A DNA stretch of 64,000 nt from Hyphomicrobiales bacterium (GCA_017305535.1 JAFKKN010000010.1:186001-250000); one strand, 5' to 3'; positions 39,582 to 50,201 are shown, numbered from the stretch's first letter. The notes: a model not told the origin generated them from the sequence alone. Translations and numbers: made by a program.

Positions 39582-42544
39582 ACGCCTCCGCGACGGATGA
39601 CGCGGATCTGTCTTCCCTGGCCGCGCAGGTCGTTGCCGGTCCGGTGGTATTCGCGCCGCCGGAAGCGACGCGACGCCTCGCCGACTGGCTCGCCGACCTG
39701 CCCGCGCCGCAGGCCGCTGCGATCGAGGCTATCACGGCGCAATTTCCAAGAAATCGCACGCTGCTGGAAGGCATCGCGGAAGCATCGTCTTACCTGTTCG
39801 ATCTGATCCGGGCCGACGCCGGCCGCTTCATCCGATTGTTACAATCCGAACCGGAGACGCACTTTGCGACATTGATCGCGAAGGCCATCGCTGATGTTCC
39901 CACTGCCGCCGATCAGGCCGAGGCGATGCTACTGCTGCGCCGGCTGAAGGCAGAAGCGGCATTGATGATCGCGTTGTGCGACATCGGTGGCGTGTGGCCG
40001 GTGATGCAGGTGACCCAGGCGCTGACCGATCTCGCGGTCACCTCGGTGCAATGCGCGCTGCGCTTCCTGCTGTTGCAGGAGGCGGCGCGGGGCAAGCTCT
40101 CGCCGCCCGTTCCCGAGCGGCCGGAAGAGGGCAGCGGCCTCGTCGTGCTCGCCATGGGCAAGATGGGCGCGGGCGAACTGAATTACTCCAGCGACGTCGA
40201 TCTCATCGTTTTCTTCGATCTCGCCGCGCCGACACTGGCGTCGGATATCGAGCCGCAGCCATTCTTCGTGCGCGTCACGCAGGGGCTGTCGCGGATGTTG
40301 CAGCAACGCACCGGCGATGGCTACGTGTTTCGCGTCGATCTGCGTCTGCGGCCCGATCCGGCATCGACACCGGTGGCGATTTCGACTGCCGCCGCTCTCG
40401 ACTACTACGAACGCGAAGGCCGCACGTGGGAGCGCGCCGCGATGATCAAGGCGCGACCTTGTGCCGGCGATATCGTCGCGGGCGAGGCACTGGTCGCAGA
40501 GATCGCGCCGTTCGTCTGGCGCAAGCATCTCGATTTCGCCGCGCTGTCCGATGTCCACGACATGAAACGACAGATGCAATCGTTTCGTGGCCAGAACGAC
40601 ATTTCGGTCGAAGGGCATAACGTCAAGGTCGGGCGTGGCGGCATTCGCGAGATCGAGTTCTTCGCGCAGACCCAGCAGCTGATCGCCGGCGGCCGGCATC
40701 CCGAATTGCGGTCGCGGCCGACGCTGGAGACTTTGAACATTCTGGCGGCGAACAACTGGATCACGCCGGTGGCGCGTGACGAATTGAGCGAGGCCTATCA
40801 GTTCCTTCGCCGTGTCGAACATCGCCTGCAGATGATCGCCGACGAGCAGACCCATGCGCTGCCGGAAGACCGTGACGCGGTCGAGCGCTTTGCGTTCTTC
40901 TTCGGCTACGACAGCCGCGATGCGTTTGCCAAGGACCTGCTGCATCATCTGAACTGCGTGCAGGGGCACTATAGTAAGCTGTTCGAGGGCGATCCGACCG
41001 GCACCGCGAAACTTCCGGATGTTGATTATCGCGCCGGCCCCGACGATCCTCGCGTGGTCAAGCGGCTGTCCGATCTCGGCTTCGCCAAGCCGCTGATGGT
41101 GGCGTCCACGGTGCAGCAGTGGATGTCTGGCGAATATCGCGTGCTCAAGGTCGAGGCGACGCGGAAGGCGTTCGAGGAATTCGTCCCGGCGCTAATCGAG
41201 GGACTGGCGCACGCGGAAGAACCCGACGACGCGGTGGCTGCGTTCGACAGTTTTCTACAAGCCTTGCAGCGCGGCGGGCGGCTGATTTCGCTGCTCGGTC
41301 AGAACAGCGATCTGGTCGCGCTGGTCGCGCTCATTCTCGGCGCGGCGCCACGTCTCGGAGCGATGCTGGCGCGGCAGCCGCAATTGATGGACGGTCTGAT
41401 TGATCCGCGTTTCTTCGGCGCGATGCCGGACCGCAAGGAGTTGTCGGAGCGGCTGGCCGCGACGCTTGCGGATGCGGATTCCTACGAGGAATTTCTCGAT
41501 AGGCTGCGGCTGTTCGGTCAGGAAAGCCTGTTCCTGATCGGCGCGCGCATTCTGTCCGGGACGGTATCGGCGCAGCATGCCAGCACGGCGTTTGCCGATG
41601 TCGCCGAGGGTATCGTGCAGACAGTCCATCAACTGGTGACGAAGCAATTTGTCGAGCAGTATGGCCGGGTTCAAAATCAGGAAACCGCCATCCTGGCGAT
41701 GGGGAAACTCGGCAGCCGCGAGATGACGGCGTCGTCCGATCTCGATCTCATTCTGATCTACGATTTCGATCACGAGCATCCCGAGTCCGACGGCGCACGG
41801 TCGCTGAACGGCAGCCAGTATTTCGCGCGCTTCACCCAGCGGCTGATCAGTGCCTTCACCACGCGCACCAATTACGGCGTGCTGTACGATGTCGACATGC
41901 GGCTGCGCCCATCCGGCCGCGCCGGTCCTGTCGCCTCGCGGCTGGATTCATTCGCCGATTATCAGGATCACGAAGCGTGGACCTGGGAGCACATGGCGCT
42001 CACGCGCGCGCGCGTGATCTCGGCGTCACCGGAATTCCGCGAGCGAATTGAAGCGATCATTCGCGAGGTGCTGACGCGCCCGCGCGATCGTCGCATCATC
42101 GCCAGCGACGTCGCCGAAATGCGCCGCGCGATCGCACTTGAGAAGGGCGAGGACGATATCTGGGACCTCAAATATGCCGCCGGCGGCATGGTCGATATCG
42201 AGTTCATCGCTCAGTATCTGCAACTGGTTCACGCGGCGGAGACGCCGGAGATTCTCAACGTCAGTACCGTGCAGGTGCTGGAGAATGCTGCGCGCCTCGG
42301 TATCCTGCCGCAATCGACCATGGAGGTCTTGCGGCCAGCGGCGCGGCTGTATCACGATCTGACACAGATTTTGCGGCTTTGCGTCAGCAGCAAGTTCGAT
42401 CCGTCGACCGCCGGTGAAGATTTGCTGCGGATCATGACGCGGGCAGGGGATGCGCCGGATTTCTCGGCGCTCGAAGCGCGGGTCCGTGATACGCAATCCG
42501 AAGTGAGAAACGTGTTTCTCGCGCTGGTCGACGAGACAAATTAG
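39578..42544 (+). CDS. glnE: Glutamine synthetase adenylyltransferase/deadenylase GlnE
   Basis: A 988-residue bifunctional enzyme that adds AMP to glutamine synthetase (inactivation) and removes it, linking nitrogen status to ammonia assimilation. Two nucleotidyltransferase domains: GAGELNYSSDVDLIVFFD near residue 200 (deadenylation half) and SREMTASSDLDLILIYDFD near 715 (adenylylation half); also DLRLRPDPASTPVAIS and DMRLRPSGRAGPVAS. Length typical. Four-base overlap with the kinase gene. Confidence 0.97.
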   Translation: MNASATDDADLSSLAAQVVAGPVVFAPPEATRRLADWLADLPAPQAAAIEAITAQFPRNRTLLEGIAEASSYLFDLIRADAGRFIRLLQSEPETHFATLIAKAIADVPTAADQAEAMLLLRRLKAEAALMIALCDIGGVWPVMQVTQALTDLAVTSVQCALRFLLLQEAARGKLSPPVPERPEEGSGLVVLAMGKMGAGELNYSSDVDLIVFFDLAAPTLASDIEPQPFFVRVTQGLSRMLQQRTGDGYVFRVDLRLRPDPASTPVAISTAAALDYYEREGRTWERAAMIKARPCAGDIVAGEALVAEIAPFVWRKHLDFAALSDVHDMKRQMQSFRGQNDISVEGHNVKVGRGGIREIEFFAQTQQLIAGGRHPELRSRPTLETLNILAANNWITPVARDELSEAYQFLRRVEHRLQMIADEQTHALPEDRDAVERFAFFFGYDSRDAFAKDLLHHLNCVQGHYSKLFEGDPTGTAKLPDVDYRAGPDDPRVVKRLSDLGFAKPLMVASTVQQWMSGEYRVLKVEATRKAFEEFVPALIEGLAHAEEPDDAVAAFDSFLQALQRGGRLISLLGQNSDLVALVALILGAAPRLGAMLARQPQLMDGLIDPRFFGAMPDRKELSERLAATLADADSYEEFLDRLRLFGQESLFLIGARILSGTVSAQHASTAFADVAEGIVQTVHQLVTKQFVEQYGRVQNQETAILAMGKLGSREMTASSDLDLILIYDFDHEHPESDGARSLNGSQYFARFTQRLISAFTTRTNYGVLYDVDMRLRPSGRAGPVASRLDSFADYQDHEAWTWEHMALTRARVISASPEFRERIEAIIREVLTRPRDRRIIASDVAEMRRAIALEKGEDDIWDLKYAAGGMVDIEFIAQYLQLVHAAETPEILNVSTVQVLENAARLGILPQSTMEVLRPAARLYHDLTQILRLCVSSKFDPSTAGEDLLRIMTRAGDAPDFSALEARVRDTQSEVRNVFLALVDETN

Positions 42545-42574
42545 AGCATTATCGCGTTGGATCGCTCTAACTTG

Positions 42575-42680
42575 GTCATTCCGGGGCGATCATCCTTTGC
42601 GAATTAGCCCGGAATCTACAACCACCGCCGCGGCGTATGGATTTGGGTCTGCGCGTCAAGAACGCGCATCCCGGAATGAC
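42575..42680. repeat. Intergenic palindromic repeat, type E
   Basis: Outer arms GTCATTCCGGG (42575-42585) and CCCGGAATGAC (42670-42680), with an inner GCGCGTCAAGAACGCGC hairpin. Lies between the convergent glnE and PleC-like genes and may serve as a transcription end. Confidence 0.8.
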
Positions 42681-42721
42681 GACGGTGCTTTGGATTATCC
42701 GCGAGTGCGGCGGAAACGAGT

Positions 42722-45028
42722 CTAAGCGGCAACGGAAAGCGGCCGGGTACGCCCGTCGCACGGCAGCGTTACACCAATCACCGTGCCAGCGCCGGGTTTG
42801 GACTTCATCCGCATCGAGCCGCCATGCAAACCGGTCAGGGACTTCGCGATCGCCAGCCCCAGCCCCGAGCCCTGATAGGTCTTGGTCAATTGGCCCTCGA
42901 CCTGCTCGAACGGTTGGCCGAGCTTGACCATGGACTGCCGCGCGATTCCGATACCGGTATCCGCGATCATAAGCACGATAGAATTATCGACCAATCGGCT
43001 GCGGACGATCACCCTGCCGCCATCGGGCGTGAACTTGACTGCGTTGGACAGAAGATTGACGACGATCTGTTTGATGGCGCGCCGATCAGCGACCAAAGGC
43101 ACCTGGTCGTCGAAGTCGGCGTCAAGCACCAGGGACTTTTCCTGCGCCCTGCCGGATACAACACGGAGCGACTCCGTCAGCGTTTGCGCGAGATTGAGCG
43201 GCTCGAGGTCGAGCTGCATCCGCCCTGCCTCGATCTTCGACATATCGAGGATATCGTTGATGACTTCCAAGAGATAGTGCCCGGAGGTCAGGATGTCGTG
43301 GCAGTATTCCTGATACTTGTCGCAGCCGAGCGATCCGAACATGCCGCTGCCCATGATTTCGGAGAATCCGATGATCGCGTTGAGCGGTGTGCGCAGCTCG
43401 TGGCTCATGTTGGCCAGGAATTTCGATTTCGCCTGATTGGCTTCCTCGGCGCGGTCTTTCTCGTCTGCATACTTTTGCGCGAGATCGGCGAGTTCGAGCG
43501 CCTGATGTTCCAGCGTTGTTTGCGACCGTTTCAAATCGATCACGGTGGCGCGCAGGCACAGGTCGTTGTCGACCAGCTTCTGTTCGTGTTCCTTGATCCG
43601 CGTGATGTCGGTGCCGACCGAAACATAGCCGCCGTCCTTGGTCCGGCGCTCGCTGACGTTTAGCCAGCGGCCGTCGTCAAGTTGCGCCTCGAAGGTGCGG
43701 GCGCCCATGGCGATCCCGTCGCTCGCCGGCAGGCGGGCGCGGATGCGAGGCATTTTGCCGACCTCACAGACCGTTTCATACGACGTTCCCGGCGCGACGG
43801 CGCTATCGGGCAGCTTGTGCAAGCGCTGGAAATGCGAATTGCAGAGGATGAGGCGGTCGTCCGCATCCCAGAGGACGAACGATTCCGGGATGGTTTCGAT
43901 GGCATCGCGCAGGCGGAGGTCGGCTTCGACGGTGCGCTCGGCCAGGCTCTTCTGTTCGGTGATATCCACGGCAATCCCGATGAGGTGCAGGCCGCCGTCG
44001 CGCGCGCCATGGCTCAATTCGCAACGTACCCGCAGCCAGATCCAGTGGCCGTTGCTGTGCTGCATCCGAAAACTCTGGTCGATGTGATTGATCTTTCCAG
44101 AAATGAGAAGATCGGCGATCTCGAACAGATCGATATCATCCGAGCGGACCAATGCGTTGACTTCCCCGAACGTCAATAGATCGCTGCGGCCATCGAGGCC
44201 GAGGATGGAGAACATCGAGTGTGACCAGAAGATCCGGCCGCGTGAAAGGTCCCAGTCCCAGAGGCCGCACCGCCCGCGATTGAGGGCGGTATCGATCCGA
44301 CCACGCACGGCGTCGTTGATGAGATCGCCTTCTCGAGCCCGGGTCGATTGCCAGTGAAAGGCAAAGCCGAGGATGAGGACGACAAAACCGGTGGTTGCCG
44401 AGAGCGTGATCGAGAGCGCCGCATCCGACTGCCACAGCGGGGAGCCGTGTTTTTGCGCGACCACAAGGTGATGGCCGGGGAGCGATTTGAGCGGGCGCGT
44501 GGTGACGATGACGTCGTTGATCTTCTCGATCCCCGATTCCGCTTTGTCGGCCATCAAAAGTCGCGCCGTTGACGCGAACCTCGTCAGCAACTCGCGACCT
44601 GCATCGTCAAGCCCCTCAGCCGAAAGGCCGGCGACGAGGCGTTGATCTGCCCCCACGATCAGGATGGACCTGCTGGTCGTGAGACCCCACGTCGGGATCA
44701 GCCCGGACAGCAGTTCCTGAAGACGCGATGACGTTATCGAGGATTGCCGCTCGGAGAGATTGCGATCGAGGCGTTCGGCGAGCAGATCGGCCAGAGCGGT
44801 CAGGTCGCGCTGTGCGGAGGCTTGCATCTGCCGGCCATGGTCGGTGACCTGGACAAAAGCACCGAAACAGATGGTGACAAGAAATGCGATGATGAGCGTT
44901 GGGACCGCGCGGCGCAGCACCGGCTCGGCATTCAGCAGCCGGTGATAGGCTGGTTTCGCGATCGACTGCGCCAATCCTTTGATCGAATCGGATTGGACGC
45001 ATGCGCTTTGCGTGCGCGCGCGCATCAT
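42722..45028 (-). CDS. pleC: PleC-like PAS-domain sensor histidine kinase
   Basis: A 768-residue kinase: TM1 about 41-60, sensor region, TM2 about 205-226, a PAS/PAC fold (RCGLWDWDLSRGRIFWSHSM; QSFRMQHSNGHWIWLRVRCE), a second PAS (AIETIPESFVLWDADDRLIL), coiled coil, His543 in FLANMSHELRTPLNAI, then HATPase (NLLSNAVKFTPDGGR, GTGIG-type ADTGIGI, GSGLGLAIAK). Architecture and the neighbouring glnE match PleC, the cell-cycle kinase/phosphatase of DivK and PleD; synteny as I recall it in Sinorhizobium. No receiver domain. Confidence 0.8.
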   Translation of the reverse strand: MMRARTQSACVQSDSIKGLAQSIAKPAYHRLLNAEPVLRRAVPTLIIAFLVTICFGAFVQVTDHGRQMQASAQRDLTALADLLAERLDRNLSERQSSITSSRLQELLSGLIPTWGLTTSRSILIVGADQRLVAGLSAEGLDDAGRELLTRFASTARLLMADKAESGIEKINDVIVTTRPLKSLPGHHLVVAQKHGSPLWQSDAALSITLSATTGFVVLILGFAFHWQSTRAREGDLINDAVRGRIDTALNRGRCGLWDWDLSRGRIFWSHSMFSILGLDGRSDLLTFGEVNALVRSDDIDLFEIADLLISGKINHIDQSFRMQHSNGHWIWLRVRCELSHGARDGGLHLIGIAVDITEQKSLAERTVEADLRLRDAIETIPESFVLWDADDRLILCNSHFQRLHKLPDSAVAPGTSYETVCEVGKMPRIRARLPASDGIAMGARTFEAQLDDGRWLNVSERRTKDGGYVSVGTDITRIKEHEQKLVDNDLCLRATVIDLKRSQTTLEHQALELADLAQKYADEKDRAEEANQAKSKFLANMSHELRTPLNAIIGFSEIMGSGMFGSLGCDKYQEYCHDILTSGHYLLEVINDILDMSKIEAGRMQLDLEPLNLAQTLTESLRVVSGRAQEKSLVLDADFDDQVPLVADRRAIKQIVVNLLSNAVKFTPDGGRVIVRSRLVDNSIVLMIADTGIGIARQSMVKLGQPFEQVEGQLTKTYQGSGLGLAIAKSLTGLHGGSMRMKSKPGAGTVIGVTLPCDGRTRPLSVAA

Positions 45029-45335
45029 GCCTTTGCCCCCTCGGAATTCCTCTGAAATGCCACCCTGCCGAAGCTGTCCGATCCGGGGGGCGACAACGCA
45101 CTGCTACTTGGTCAGTCCCGCGCTCCGGTTGAAATCCGATGATTTGGACTTCGCGAACTGGCGCGGTTTCTGCCGAAACGAACCGGCCCCCAGGCCGCTT
45201 CGAATCATGTGCAATTTGAATCCAGATTTCGCGGCGTGTCGAGAGTCAACGAATCGTTAACGCGAAAAATCTTTATCCAACGATGATTTTTCTGCCGACG
45301 ATCGTGCAAGCGCGAGTCCGAAACAGGAACGCGCT
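45029..45335. promoter_or_regulatory. Upstream region of the PleC-like gene with a GANTC cluster
   Basis: No gene. Four GANTC motifs (CcrM methylation sites) occur at 45202, 45218, 45243 and 45251, within 55 bases, next to a palindromic CGTTAACG at about 45254-45261. Such sites often mark cell-cycle-regulated promoters (CcrM/GcrA) in alphaproteobacteria. The promoter itself was not identified. Confidence 0.45.
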
Positions 45336-46736
45336 TCACGTCGCAGGTTGTGTGACGTTCGTCCGCATGGGTTCAGCGTGACTGATGACGCGCTTCACTG
45401 TCGGGAAAGCGCGGCGCAACGCGCGTTCGATTTCGTCGACGGCCTCGTGCACCAGCATGACGCTCATGGTCGGTGCCGCCCGGCAGTGGAAGTTGACGAT
45501 CTGCCCGGCTTCGGTGTCGCGCACGCGCACATTGTGAATGTCGTGGATGCCGCGCTCCGTCGCAAAGCCGGATAGTGCCGCGGTGATTTCCGCGACGCGG
45601 GCCGGGGAAGCGTCGATGCCGGTCGGCGCGTCCGGTTCAAGCGGTTCGATATGAGTATCAACCTCGACGTCGGCGCCGAATTCATCGCGGATGCTCTGCT
45701 CGAGGCCCTGCGCGATGTCGTGCGCCTTGCTGAGGTCGAGTTGGCTATCGACCTCGAGGTCGATGCTGACGGTCAGCCGCCCGCCCAGGTCGTGAACCGT
45801 GACATGATGGATGGCGAGTGCGGCGTTACGCGCGATGACCATGATTCGCTCGCGAACCGTTTCGTTGTCGCGTGCCACCGGCAAGGCGGTGAACGTCAGG
45901 TCGGCGTCGCCCAATGCGGCGGTCACCGCGTCCTGTGCCTTGCGCTTGATCGCATCGATGCGGTCGAGCGGATAGGTTCGCGGTACCTGCACATCGGCAT
46001 CGATGAAGTATTTCGCGCCGACCATGCGCGCGCGCAGTCGGCCGACGCCGATTACGCCCGGTACGGCAAGGATGGCGGCGCGGACCTTGTCGGTGGCGCC
46101 TTCAGGAGCGCGATCGAGCAACGTCTCGATGGTGGAGCGCCCGAGCCGCAGACCCAGCACCGAGATCACCGCCGCAATGGCGATGGCGGCGGCGGCATCG
46201 CCCCAGGGATAGCCCAGCGCGGCGAGCCCGAGTCCGATGATCACCGCGACCGAGCCGAGGACGTCGGAGGCGAAGTGAAGGGCATCGGCGGCAAGCGCCT
46301 GACTCTTGGTGGCGTCCGCGGCGCGATGCAGCGCATAAGCCCGCCACAGGTTGACACCGATGTCGGCCAGCAGAACCGCGAACGGGATCAGCGAAATCGT
46401 CGGCGGCGCGGCGCCTTCTCGCAGATGTCCAACAGCGGTGACCAGGATGCCGCCGGCCAGAATATAGAGAAGGGCAATGACGCCGAGCGCGGACAGGCTC
46501 TCGAACTTGCCGTGGCCATAGTGATGTTCGTCATCGGCGGGCCGGTCGGAAAATCGCACCACGATCCAGGTGATGATCGTGGCGACCAGATCGACGGAAC
46601 TGTGCAGCGCTTCAGAAATCAAGGCGAGGCTGCCGATCGCGACGCCGACTACGAACTTCACCGTCGCCATGGTCGCGCTCGCGACGACGGAGATCGCGGC
46701 GACGCGGGTTTTCGTGGTGTCGATGTGCTGGCTCAT
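45336..46736 (-). CDS. Cation diffusion facilitator (CDF) metal exporter
   Basis: A 466-residue CDF transporter, exporting divalent metal cations by proton exchange. Six membrane segments; metal-site residues in TM2 (EALHSSVDLVAT) and TM5 (ADALHFASDVLGSVAV); His-rich loop (DDEHHYGHGKFESL). The cytoplasmic part is longer than usual: one ZT_dimer-like domain (LDRAPEGATDKVRAAILAVP) and a second similar region (VHDLGGRLTVSIDLEVDSQL). ATG 46736 is taken; 46772 is an alternative. Metal specificity not predictable here. Confidence 0.88.
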   Translation of the reverse strand: MSQHIDTTKTRVAAISVVASATMATVKFVVGVAIGSLALISEALHSSVDLVATIITWIVVRFSDRPADDEHHYGHGKFESLSALGVIALLYILAGGILVTAVGHLREGAAPPTISLIPFAVLLADIGVNLWRAYALHRAADATKSQALAADALHFASDVLGSVAVIIGLGLAALGYPWGDAAAAIAIAAVISVLGLRLGRSTIETLLDRAPEGATDKVRAAILAVPGVIGVGRLRARMVGAKYFIDADVQVPRTYPLDRIDAIKRKAQDAVTAALGDADLTFTALPVARDNETVRERIMVIARNAALAIHHVTVHDLGGRLTVSIDLEVDSQLDLSKAHDIAQGLEQSIRDEFGADVEVDTHIEPLEPDAPTGIDASPARVAEITAALSGFATERGIHDIHNVRVRDTEAGQIVNFHCRAAPTMSVMLVHEAVDEIERALRRAFPTVKRVISHAEPMRTNVTQPAT

Positions 46737-46855
46737 GGGGCCGGGTTTAGCAGCCCCGATAGCCGACATCAAAGCGGTGACAGCGCCACACCCGCTATTT
46801 TTTCGCTACTTGCAGATGCGAATTATTCCGACTTCAAACGGCGTCATGCCGATCG

Positions 46856-47824
46856 TTACAGCGTAACGACAATCTTGCCGAGATGCTGGTTGGCTTCCAT
46901 GTGGTCGAAGGCCTTGCCGATGTCGGCGAACGCGAAGGTGCGATCGATTGGCAACTTGAGCTTTCGGGATTCAACCGCGGGCCAGATATCGTTTTTCACT
47001 TGCGTGAAGATATCGCGGATTTCCTCGATCGAGCGGGTACGGAACGTGACGCCGATATAGTGAATGCGCCGCGCGGCGTGCAGATCGAAGTTGAAGTCGC
47101 CATGGCTGCCGCCCAGTCGGCCGACATTGACGATGCGGCCGAGCACGCGCGTTGCCGCCAGATTTTGATTGGCGACCGGGCCGGATATCTGATCGATGAT
47201 CAGGTCGACGCCGGCGCCGCCGGTCGCGCGCAGCACCTCGTCGACCCATGCCGGATCGCGCGAGTCGATGGCGATATCCGCACCGTGGTCCTTCAGTCGC
47301 GCACGTCGTTCCGGGTTGGTCGAGGAGCCGATCACAGTCCTTGCACCTTTCAGCTTTGCGATCTGCAACGCCATCAAACCGACGCCTGAACTGGCTCCTT
47401 GAATCAGCACTGTTTGTCCTGGCTGCAAACGGCCGTTGGTGATGAGCGCATTGTGCATGGTTGTCAGCGCGATCGGCAGCGTCGCGGCCTCATCGAAGTT
47501 CATGCCGTCGGGAATATGAAACAATCGGCCATGGTCCGCGAGCGTATACTCGGCGAAAGCTGCAGCGCCTGAGCCCATGACACGGTCGCCGACCTTGAGG
47601 CCCTTCGAATCGGGACCGATCTCGGCGACTTCACCGGCCCATTCCATCCCGAGCACGGTGCCTGCGCCGCCGGCGCTACCGTGCGCGTGGCCCTTGGTCA
47701 TGCCGAGGTCGGCGCGATTGAGGCCGCAGGCACGCACGCGTATCAAGACCTGCGGTCCTTTCGGGCTCGGCTTCGCCACCTCGCTGATGCTCGCGCTATC
47801 GGTGCCGTAGACGAATGCTTTCAT
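46856..47824 (-). CDS. Zinc-independent MDR oxidoreductase (quinone reductase-like)
   Basis: A 322-residue medium-chain dehydrogenase/reductase: GroES-like N-domain (PSPKGPQVLIRVRACGLNRA, GMEWAGEVAEIGPDSKGLKV), Rossmann part (VLIQGASSGVGLMALQIAKL, RTVIGSSTNPERRARLKDHG). The structural and catalytic zinc Cys clusters are absent, as in quinone oxidoreductases. ATG 47824 chosen (MKAFVYG). Lies downstream of the ketopantoate-reductase-like gene on the same strand. Confidence 0.88.
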   Translation of the reverse strand: MKAFVYGTDSASISEVAKPSPKGPQVLIRVRACGLNRADLGMTKGHAHGSAGGAGTVLGMEWAGEVAEIGPDSKGLKVGDRVMGSGAAAFAEYTLADHGRLFHIPDGMNFDEAATLPIALTTMHNALITNGRLQPGQTVLIQGASSGVGLMALQIAKLKGARTVIGSSTNPERRARLKDHGADIAIDSRDPAWVDEVLRATGGAGVDLIIDQISGPVANQNLAATRVLGRIVNVGRLGGSHGDFNFDLHAARRIHYIGVTFRTRSIEEIRDIFTQVKNDIWPAVESRKLKLPIDRTFAFADIGKAFDHMEANQHLGKIVVTL

Positions 47825-47884
47825 GAAAACTGTCTCGCGTCTGATGTCAGCGTTGCGGTTGTTGTCGTTGATGTGGTCCAACGA

Positions 47885-48859
47885 TCAGTACAGGCCCGCG
47901 ATCTTAGCGCGCTGCGCGACGAGCGCCAGCACCGCGTCCAGCGCCGGGGTTGGAATTTTCGTCAGGCGGCCCATTTCCTGCACCACCGTCACCAGCGGAT
48001 CGATTTCCATCGGGCGGCCGCGCTCGAGGTCTTGCAGCATCGAGGTCTTGTGCGCGCCGACCTTGCGCGCGCCCTCGATGCGCCGTTCGACGTCGACGCG
48101 GAATTGAATGCCGAAGGTTTCCGCGATCGTCTGCGCTTCCAGCATCACGGCTTTCGATAATGCACGCGTTGCCGGATCAGTGCAGATCACGTCCAGCGTC
48201 GCATGGGTCAGCGCGCTGATCGGATTGAAGCAGACGTTGCCCCACAGCTTGAGCCAGATCTCGTCGCGGATGCGATCCAGCACCGGCGCTTTTAGCCCGG
48301 CTTCCGTGAGAAGCGCGGACAGCCGCTCGACGTCGGCTGATTTTTCTCCCGATGGCTCGCCGATCGGAAACCGATCGCCGTAGACATGGCGAATGACGCC
48401 CGGCGCTTCGATCTCGGTCGCGGGATAGACCACGCAGCCGATGCCGCGCTCCGGGCCGAACTCGCGCCATTGCCGGCCGCCGGGATCGATGCTTTCCAGC
48501 GCCGTGCCTTCGAACGGACCGCCATGCTTGTAGAAATACCAGTAGGGAATGCCGTTCACGGCGGTGACGATACGCGTATGCGATCCGAGCAGCGGTTTCA
48601 TGGCGTCGATCACGCCGGGTACCGAATGCGCCTTCAGGCAAACAATAACGAAATCCTGCGGACCGAGCTCGGCGGGATTGTCGGTGCAACGCGGACGCAC
48701 CACGCGGGTCTCATCGTCGCTCAGCAATGTCAGTCCGTTGGCCTGCATCGCCGCGAGGTGCGGGCCACGCGCGATCAGGCTGACGTCGGCCTTGGTGCCG
48801 GTGAGTTGTGCGCCAAGGTAGCCGCCGATCGCGCCGGCGCCGTAGATGCAGACTTTCAT
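47885..48859 (-). CDS. 2-dehydropantoate 2-reductase family protein
   Basis: A 324-residue ApbA/PanE-family NADPH reductase: Rossmann motif MKVCIYGAGAIGGYLGAQL at the N-terminus, QDFVIVCLKAHSVPGVIDAM, and the C-terminal helical domain with the catalytic-type Lys region (IRDEIWLKLWGNVCFNPISA). True PanE makes pantoate for coenzyme A, but the family has many paralogs; its place next to formyl-CoA transferase and an MDR enzyme suggests a catabolic reductase instead. Confidence 0.85.
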   Translation of the reverse strand: MKVCIYGAGAIGGYLGAQLTGTKADVSLIARGPHLAAMQANGLTLLSDDETRVVRPRCTDNPAELGPQDFVIVCLKAHSVPGVIDAMKPLLGSHTRIVTAVNGIPYWYFYKHGGPFEGTALESIDPGGRQWREFGPERGIGCVVYPATEIEAPGVIRHVYGDRFPIGEPSGEKSADVERLSALLTEAGLKAPVLDRIRDEIWLKLWGNVCFNPISALTHATLDVICTDPATRALSKAVMLEAQTIAETFGIQFRVDVERRIEGARKVGAHKTSMLQDLERGRPMEIDPLVTVVQEMGRLTKIPTPALDAVLALVAQRAKIAGLY

Positions 48860-48923
48860 AGGATGTCCATGCTCAAAACAGGCTGGCGTTGAAGCCGCGC
48901 GGCAAAGCGAGGCGAGGGGATCG

Positions 48924-50201
48924 CTATTCGGCGGCCTGCTTGCGCGGGGCGTCGAGCGCGCCGGAATCATGAATGTCAGCAATCTGACGATTGCTGAAGC
49001 CCAAAACCTCGCGCAGGATTTCGTCGGTGTGCTCGCCGAGCAGCGGCGAGCGCTTCACGTCCACGAGGCTGTCTGACAGCTTGATCGGATTGCCGACCGA
49101 CAGATATTTGCCGCGCGTCGGATGATCCACCTCGACCACGGTGCCGGTGGCGCGCAGCGAGGGGTCTTCCGCCAATTCCTTCATCGACAGGATCGGTCCG
49201 CACGGAATGTTGTCGCGGTTGAGAATCTCCATCGCCTCGAACTTGGTCCGGGTCATTGTCCATCGCTCGATGCGCGCGAAGATCTCGTTCAATCGCGGCA
49301 GCCGCGCCGCGGGCTTGGCGTAATCCGGATGCGTCTTCCAGTCCGGTTCGCCGATGGCGTCGCAAATCTTGTCCCAGACCTGAGCCTGCGTGATGAAATA
49401 GATGTAAGCGTTGGGATCGTTCTCCCAGCCTTTGCATTTCAAGATGCGGCCGGGTTGACCTCCGCCGGAGTCGTTGCCGGCGCGTGGCGTCGCCTCGCCG
49501 AATGGAATGCCTTCTCCGTACTGGCTGTATTCCTTGAGCGGGCCGTGGGCGAGGCGCTGCTGATCGCGCAGCTTCACCCGCGACAGATTGAGCACGCCGT
49601 CCTGCATCGCCACGGTGACGCGCTGGCCCTTTCCGGAATGGGTGCGGTGATAAAGCGCGGCGACGATGCCAAGCGCGAGGTGCAATCCGGTGCCGCTGTC
49701 ACCGATCTGCGCGCCGGTGACGAGCGGCAGGCCATCGCGGAAGCCGGTGGTGGACGCCGCGCCGCCGGTGCATTGCGCGACGTTCTCGTACACCTTGCAG
49801 TCTTCATAGGGGCCGGGACCAAATCCCTTGATGGAGGCGACGATCAGCTTTGGGTTGATGTCGCGAATGGTCTCCCAGGGAAAGCCCATGCGGTCGAGCA
49901 CGCCGGGTCCGAAATTCTCCACCAGCACGTCGCACTTTTTCATCAGCTCGGTCAGCACCTCCTTGCCTTGGGCGTTTTTGGTGTCGAGCGTGATGGAGCG
50001 CTTGTTGTGATTGAGCATAGTGAAATACAGGCTGTCCACGTTCGGGATATCCTGCAATTGCCCGCGGGTGATGTCGCCCGCGCCGGGCCGCTCGACCTTG
50101 ATCACGTCGGCGCCGAACCAGGCCAGAAGTTGCGTGCAGGTCGGGCCGGACTGAACGTGGGTGAAATCGAGGATGCGAACGCCTTTCAGCGCTTGGTCCA
50201 T
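48924..50201 (-). CDS. frc: Formyl-CoA:oxalate CoA-transferase (family III)
   Basis: Transfers CoA from formyl-CoA to oxalate, starting oxalate breakdown. The 425-residue product matches the oxalobacter enzyme pattern closely: [72 protein letters not shown], catalytic Asp168 in [15 protein letters not shown], and [21 protein letters not shown] lies seven bases before ATG 50201, which decides the start. The partner oxalyl-CoA decarboxylase gene is not in the window. Confidence 0.9.
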   Translation of the reverse strand: MDQALKGVRILDFTHVQSGPTCTQLLAWFGADVIKVERPGAGDITRGQLQDIPNVDSLYFTMLNHNKRSITLDTKNAQGKEVLTELMKKCDVLVENFGPGVLDRMGFPWETIRDINPKLIVASIKGFGPGPYEDCKVYENVAQCTGGAASTTGFRDGLPLVTGAQIGDSGTGLHLALGIVAALYHRTHSGKGQRVTVAMQDGVLNLSRVKLRDQQRLAHGPLKEYSQYGEGIPFGEATPRAGNDSGGGQPGRILKCKGWENDPNAYIYFITQAQVWDKICDAIGEPDWKTHPDYAKPAARLPRLNEIFARIERWTMTRTKFEAMEILNRDNIPCGPILSMKELAEDPSLRATGTVVEVDHPTRGKYLSVGNPIKLSDSLVDVKRSPLLGEHTDEILREVLGFSNRQIADIHDSGALDAPRKQAAE

